Source: Amphibalanus amphitrite (taxonomy: Eukaryota; Arthropoda; Thecostraca; Balanomorpha; Balanidae). Taken from it: a DNA stretch of 64,000 nucleotides. The DNA lies in NCBI RefSeq assembly GCF_019059575.1, contig NW_024881621.1, forward strand, positions 310,001-374,000, read 5' to 3'. Positions within the stretch are counted from its first letter, which is position 1; every line of letters starts with the position of its first letter. Shown here piece by piece: positions 60,001-64,000 of this stretch. The position numbers and the translations under genes are program-made. The notes under the pieces were generated by a model, which saw only the letters and a program-made list of their open reading frames with translations, made no database searches and was not told the origin of the DNA.

Positions 60001-61495
60001 CCGGCAGCGGGGAAACGACAGACACAGTGACCGACAGCGGGCAGACGGCTGCCCCACCGGCTGCCAGCGCGGAGACACCGGCCGACAGCGCCCCACCTAC
60101 CGACAGCGGGGAGGCAGAGACTGCGCCGGCGTCCGAGCCTCTGGAGGAGACCGATGACCCGCTGTCTGGCGTGCTGGACGCCATTGTGGGCCTGCTGCCG
60201 TCTCAGAGTGACCTCGATCAGCTGATGGACGGACCCGTCACCGAGCCGACGCCAGCGCCGCCAGGTGGGTGCCCGGGGACGGGGAACTGACATTGCGGGG
60301 GTGTATCAGTTTTGAGGTGGACCTACACATCACCGGGTATTGTAATTGAGTGTTTCTAAGGAGTAGTGAATAATGATTTAATTAATAATTACCGATAAAG
60401 ACAAGGGGTCTGGGGGATTGCTGAGAACGAACGGCAGTGAGACCCCTTTTCCGCGACAGAAGTGACTGTGTATAAGAAGGGGCGATTTTGGCCGAATAGA
60501 AAGGAATGATACGCGGTATAACCTCTCATCAAACGCAGTGTACTAGTTACCGCGCCATCCAGAGGTATGTGATTCCTCACCAACTTCTAACTTCAAAGTC
60601 TGTATTGACTGTTTGGCGACGTTCCGCCCCATCTCTGACCGATGGCTCCTCTGCTCCCCCGCAGCGGCACCGGTGGGCGAGGCGCGGATAGACCCGGCCA
60701 CCTGTCAGGTGAACCTGCTGCAGCACGTGACGCAGATGCAGACGGCGCTGATGGCCAGGATGGACGTCATCGAGCGACACGTGGATGGTGAGTGATGTGA
60801 GCGGCCGGCGCCGTCTCACCCCCACCCTCCGCCGCCGCTGCCGGTCATTTTACCGCGGTCTTACAAGTCAGGATGTTACTTTACAAGTGCTAGCTGTGAC
60901 GCGTCTACTTTCGAAATTGCCACTATCTTGGGCGCAAAATGATAATGTAGTTGGCGCGCCCTAAAGCCCCAATAAACAAACAAGAATTGTCGTATCTTGT
61001 ATTTAACCTGCTGTCGACTTTCCTGATGCATTCGACACTTTCTAGTTTCTACACTTAACTTACCTGTGCAATTCTTGACATAGACCCTGACGTGTTGTTT
61101 CCCAGCTGTTCCCGACTCTGAGTCTTGACGTGCTGTGTCTCTGTCCCCCCGACCACACTCCTTAATTTGTGCGTTTCCGACTCAACGTTTGACGTGCGAT
61201 GTCCCTGACCTAGACGCTGACCTGCCGTATATCCAACCCTGGTCGTGTCCCTACCCTGAACTTCTAATCGAACGCGACATTGTCCTCTAACCAGTCCGGG
61301 CTCTCGCACCTGGCAGGTCGTGACCCTGACCCCGACTTCTCGTGTCTCTGACCCCGCCTCCGTCCGGCAGCACTGGAGAAGGTGGCAGAGCTGGAGCCGG
61401 ACTGGGAAAAACAGCAGCCGCAGGTGTGCCGAGCCATGCTCCACTCGGTGATGAGGGACGTGCGTCTACTGGAGCGGCTCGGCCGGCTCAGCTGA
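54070..61495 (+). CDS. MBD-R2: MBD-R2/PHF20-type chromatin reader, 10 coding exons
   Basis: PHF20 and insect MBD-R2 are subunits of the nuclear NSL complex (MOF histone H4 acetyltransferase). Coding exons are 54,070-54,167; 54,671-54,808; 55,232-55,335; 55,745-56,344; 56,609-56,890; 57,230-57,439; 57,880-57,980; 58,284-60,264; 60,665-60,787; 61,371-61,495. All introns are GT-AG, all phases fit, and the total is 3,762 nt (1,253 aa). Domains by residue are Tudor 1 ~15-76 (HYDRWSHKFDEWVPM), Tudor 2 ~80-138, an acidic Glu-rich stretch ~255-310, MBD ~346-407 (LPPGWRRVL), a C2H2 finger 495-518 split across exons 8 and 9, and a PHD finger 755-798 with full C4HC3 ligands. A conserved-looking helical C-terminus follows. 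Ser-Gly-Glu repeats fill ~1,040-1,130. No THAP domain, unlike fly MBD-R2. The acceptor of the sixth intron is weak. Confidence 0.93.
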
Positions 61496-61506
61496 CCGAC
61501 CCGGGC

Positions 61507-61539
61507 CCCCTGATGACGTCACGGTGACGTCATCAGGGG
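61507..61539 (+). promoter_or_regulatory. Perfect 15 bp hairpin just after the stop codon
   Basis: CCCCTGATGACGTCA and its exact complement flank a 3 base centre (CGG), starting 11 bases after the stop codon of the MBD-R2-type gene. The structure sits in the 3' UTR and holds two TGACGTCA sites in DNA form. Confidence 0.85.
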
Positions 61540-61844
61540 ATCAGGCGTCGCGGGCGGGGGGTGTCAGGGGCGGGGTTATTTGCATGGGGTGCTGAGTGAG
61601 GAATGGAGTGCCGTCAGCTGACTTCGATCGGCCAGGGCTAAGCGATGGTGGTTGAATGTTGTTGGAGCCTTTTTGTCGTGTTTCGCGTTCTAAACTGAGC
61701 GCATCGCTTATCAGATAAGATTAGGCGAGCAAATATCGTCCGGCACTCGCAGTACAAACCTTTGTGTACCGATATTAGTCATGTGTGCGTAACATTGCGA
61801 GCAAAGCAGATCGCATGGTTCAGCCCGATTCATCGTGCTTTTCC

Positions 61845-61850
61845 AATAAA
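61845..61850 (+). promoter_or_regulatory. AATAAA polyadenylation signal
   Basis: AATAAA lies 350 bases after the stop codon of the MBD-R2-type gene and fits its 3' end. It could instead belong to a long terminal repeat of the retroelement that starts downstream. Confidence 0.5.
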
Positions 61851-62171
61851 TAATGAAACCGCTATAATGTCTTATATGTGTTGGTGGAACTTGTCAGCTC
61901 AGCTAGTGTGTGATGTGTGTGTGATGTGTGAGCCATGGTTCAGCGGGCTTTGGCCCGTATAGTGTTATTTACGGGTTAGCGGGCCGTGATCCGTCTCGCG
62001 CGTCGGCTCCTACCCGTAGCGCAGCCGCCGCCCGCCAGGTGCGGAAGTGGGCGGGGCCTGGCCTTGGCCTGGCCGGCAGTCGGAGTCGTGGGACGGCCGG
62101 GGGTGGATGTGCCGCAGTTGTGGTCGAGCGTTAATATATTAATACGATCAGATACAAGCTATTTCGGCAAT

Positions 62172-62996
62172 ATGGCCAGTTTTGACGTTAAATTAATCCC
62201 AGAGTTCGATGGGTCAGACGGAGCGTGCGTTCTCGAATGGATAGAGAAGATCGAGATGGTGTGCACGCTCTCCCAGCGCGCAGGAGAAACGGAGACGAGA
62301 CAAGTCACAAGAGGTCGTCATTCCACTGAGACTGAAGGGAGGCGCGCTGTCTGTGTATCGCCAACTGCCAGAGGAAGACAGGAAGGACCCACAAAAGATC
62401 AAGAACGCTCTTAAAAGGGCTTTCGCGCTTGACAAATTTACGGCCTACGAGCGATTCATGGACAGGAGGCTCCGTGGCGGAGAATCAGTGGACGTTTACG
62501 TGGCTGAACTCCAGCAGCTCGCGGCCCTTTTTGGGGGAATGAGCGAGGAAGGCTTGTCCTGCGCCTTTGTGGCTGGCCTCCCGATCGCCGTGAAACAGGT
62601 CCTGAAAGCTGGAGCCAGGGTCGACTCGCTATCTCTCGGCGAGCTCGCAGACCGGGCTCGTGCAGTGCTCCGTGAAGAATCTGAGGCGGCGGCCATGTTG
62701 GCCGGCACACGTTGGATGCAGGTGGCGCCGCCCGGCGGCCGCGGCGCCAGGCGGCGGGGGCCGTGCTTCTCCTGCGGTGAAATCGGCCACGTCGCACGGG
62801 ATTGCCCCCGATCCGAACACCTCGGGAAGAGTCAGCAACAGCCAGCACCGGGACGCGGCGGTCGGCCGGCCCCTGCACGCGGGGATGGACTCCCGCCCTG
62901 CAATGCTACGGCTGTGGAGTGTGGGGGCACATCGCTGCCCGTTGCCCAAACGGCGAGCGAGGGGAGGCGCCTGCGCCGGCCTCCTCTCGGGACTGA
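62172..62996 (+). pseudogene. Retroelement gag, frameshifted
   Basis: A gag-like protein starts at ATG 62,172 (MASFDVKLIPEFDG), shifts frame near ~62,285, and reads through VIPLRLKGGALSVYRQL and a capsid-like helical region. A zinc knuckle follows (CFSCGEIGHVARDC, 62,764-62,805). It shifts back near ~62,830 to a second knuckle (CYGCGVWGHIAARC) and stops at 62,994-62,996. The outer parts share one frame and the middle lies in another, so two compensating indels are likely. Gag packages the element RNA. A long terminal repeat and primer site could not be defined upstream. Confidence 0.85.
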
Positions 62997-64000
62997 GCTA
63001 CCTCACCGGCGCGCTTCCAACCAGGGAGCTGGAGATCGGAGGGTCGCGGTGTCGACGTGTGGCACTGATCGATTCTGGGTGCACTCGGACCCTAGTGCAC
63101 GAGTCGGTGTGCCACCAGTGGCGGAGGAGCGCGGCAGAGGTGATCACAGTGAACGGCCAGCGGCTGCAGTGCGAGGGCGCCGCTGAAGTTCGACTCGCGG
63201 TGCCGGGCTGCCGCGCAGTGGAGGTGAGCGCCCTTGTTATAAGGGAAAGGCCCCTCGGGTTTGCGGTGATCGTGGGAATGGACGCTATCCGGTCGCTGGG
63301 GGGAGTGACCGTGCGCTCGCCCTCTGACGTGCAGTTCGGATGCGAGTTATTCGGCTCGAGCGTGAGTGATGTGCAGTTCGGACGTCGGTCGGTGGCGTGT
63401 GCTGCCACAGGCGAGGAGACGGGATTGAGAATCGAGAAGGAAGACTTTGTGGTGACGTTCGACCCGACCCGGCGGCGGTGGGTGATGTCGTGGAAGTGGG
63501 CTGGCGGCAGAGCGCCGGGTGAGCTGGGCGGCGCGGTGGACGAGTATCCGGTGCCGGAGGAGGCACGCGCCGAGTACGAAGCTGAGCTGGAGAACTGGAT
63601 CAGAGACGGCTGGCTAAGTGAATATGACGAGGATGAACTGGGTCCGGCCATGGGCTCGATACCGCTGATGGCGGTCATGCAGCGGACAAAAGTGAGGCCT
63701 GTGATGGACTTTCGATCTCTGAACAAGCACGTGCCAGCCTTCACTGGTGACGCAGATGTTTGTGCAGAGCGGCTACGTCGGTGGCGCCAGATGGGAGCGT
63801 CCGTGGCGCTCCTGGGCCTGAAAAAGGCCTTCCTCCAAATTCACGTCGAGAAGGCCCTCTGGCCATACCAGACTGTCTGGTTCAGGGGCAGGAGATACGC
63901 GCTGACCAGGATGGGGTTCGGCATCAGCGTCGCCTCGTCGGTGATGCAAGCGGTGCTGGACCTGACCGTGGCTCAGGACCCGCGGGTTGCGGCGGCCGTC
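62981..64000 (+). pseudogene. Retroelement pol start: aspartic protease and reverse transcriptase, cut by the window edge
   Basis: The pol frame opens in the -1 frame relative to the gag stop, which suits -1 frameshift expression. The protease has ALIDSGCTRTLV with the DSG active site (63,062-63,097). After a linker, reverse transcriptase begins with MDFRSLNKHV, then LKKAFLQIHV and MGFGISVASSVM. The motif A residue that should be the catalytic Asp (before LKKAFLQ) is Gly, encoded GGC at 63,815-63,817, so this copy is probably inactive. The domain order is that of an LTR retrotransposon, probably of the Ty3/Gypsy group. Integrase would lie beyond the window. Confidence 0.85.

Overview
The window is nuclear DNA of an invertebrate, most likely an arthropod and perhaps a crustacean. 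The evidence is split genes with GT-AG introns and GC-rich coding exons, a 10 kb satellite array, dense DNA transposons, decayed retrotransposons, and a chromatin gene with the domain order of insect MBD-R2. The species cannot be fixed from sequence alone.

Layout. 1-10,286 is one satellite array of ~286 bp monomers in two subtypes. It changes orientation at ~1,547-1,580 and carries a tandemly duplicated 3,428 bp higher-order block. 10,287-29,000 is transposon-dense: six TTAA-flanked element families (one copy is flanked by ATAT instead), full of AGGTCA half-sites and TGACGTCA palindromes. One hAT-like element here carries a 20 bp minisatellite and sits at the edge of a TTAA element. 29,005-29,542 is a possible minus-strand first exon of a membrane protein. 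30,914-36,398 is a composite hAT-like unit with a foldback element inside it and another hAT-like element inside the foldback. A small hAT-like MITE follows at 36,799-37,309. 39,044-43,019 holds two minus-strand coding exons, one with half a LIM domain, and a non-LTR retrotransposon tail lies between them.

Two genes can be modelled exon by exon with phases that agree at every junction. DSCC1 (DCC1, of the alternative replication factor C that supports sister-chromatid cohesion) runs on the minus strand from 52,739 to 46,611: 7 coding exons, 362 aa. An MBD-R2/PHF20-type protein (two Tudor domains, MBD, C2H2 finger, PHD finger) runs on the plus strand from 54,070 to 61,495: 10 coding exons, 1,253 aa. 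The two start codons are head to head, 1.3 kb apart. Unrelated repeats fill the DSCC1 introns and flanks. The window ends in a decayed LTR-type retroelement from 62,172, with gag frameshifts and a lost catalytic Asp in the reverse transcriptase.

No operons, CRISPR arrays or bacterial features are present. The strongest structural stories are the inverted satellite array with mirrored variant monomers, the TTAA element cohort loaded with nuclear-receptor and CRE-like sites, and the matryoshka of hAT-type insertions, each dated by its own 8 bp target duplication.
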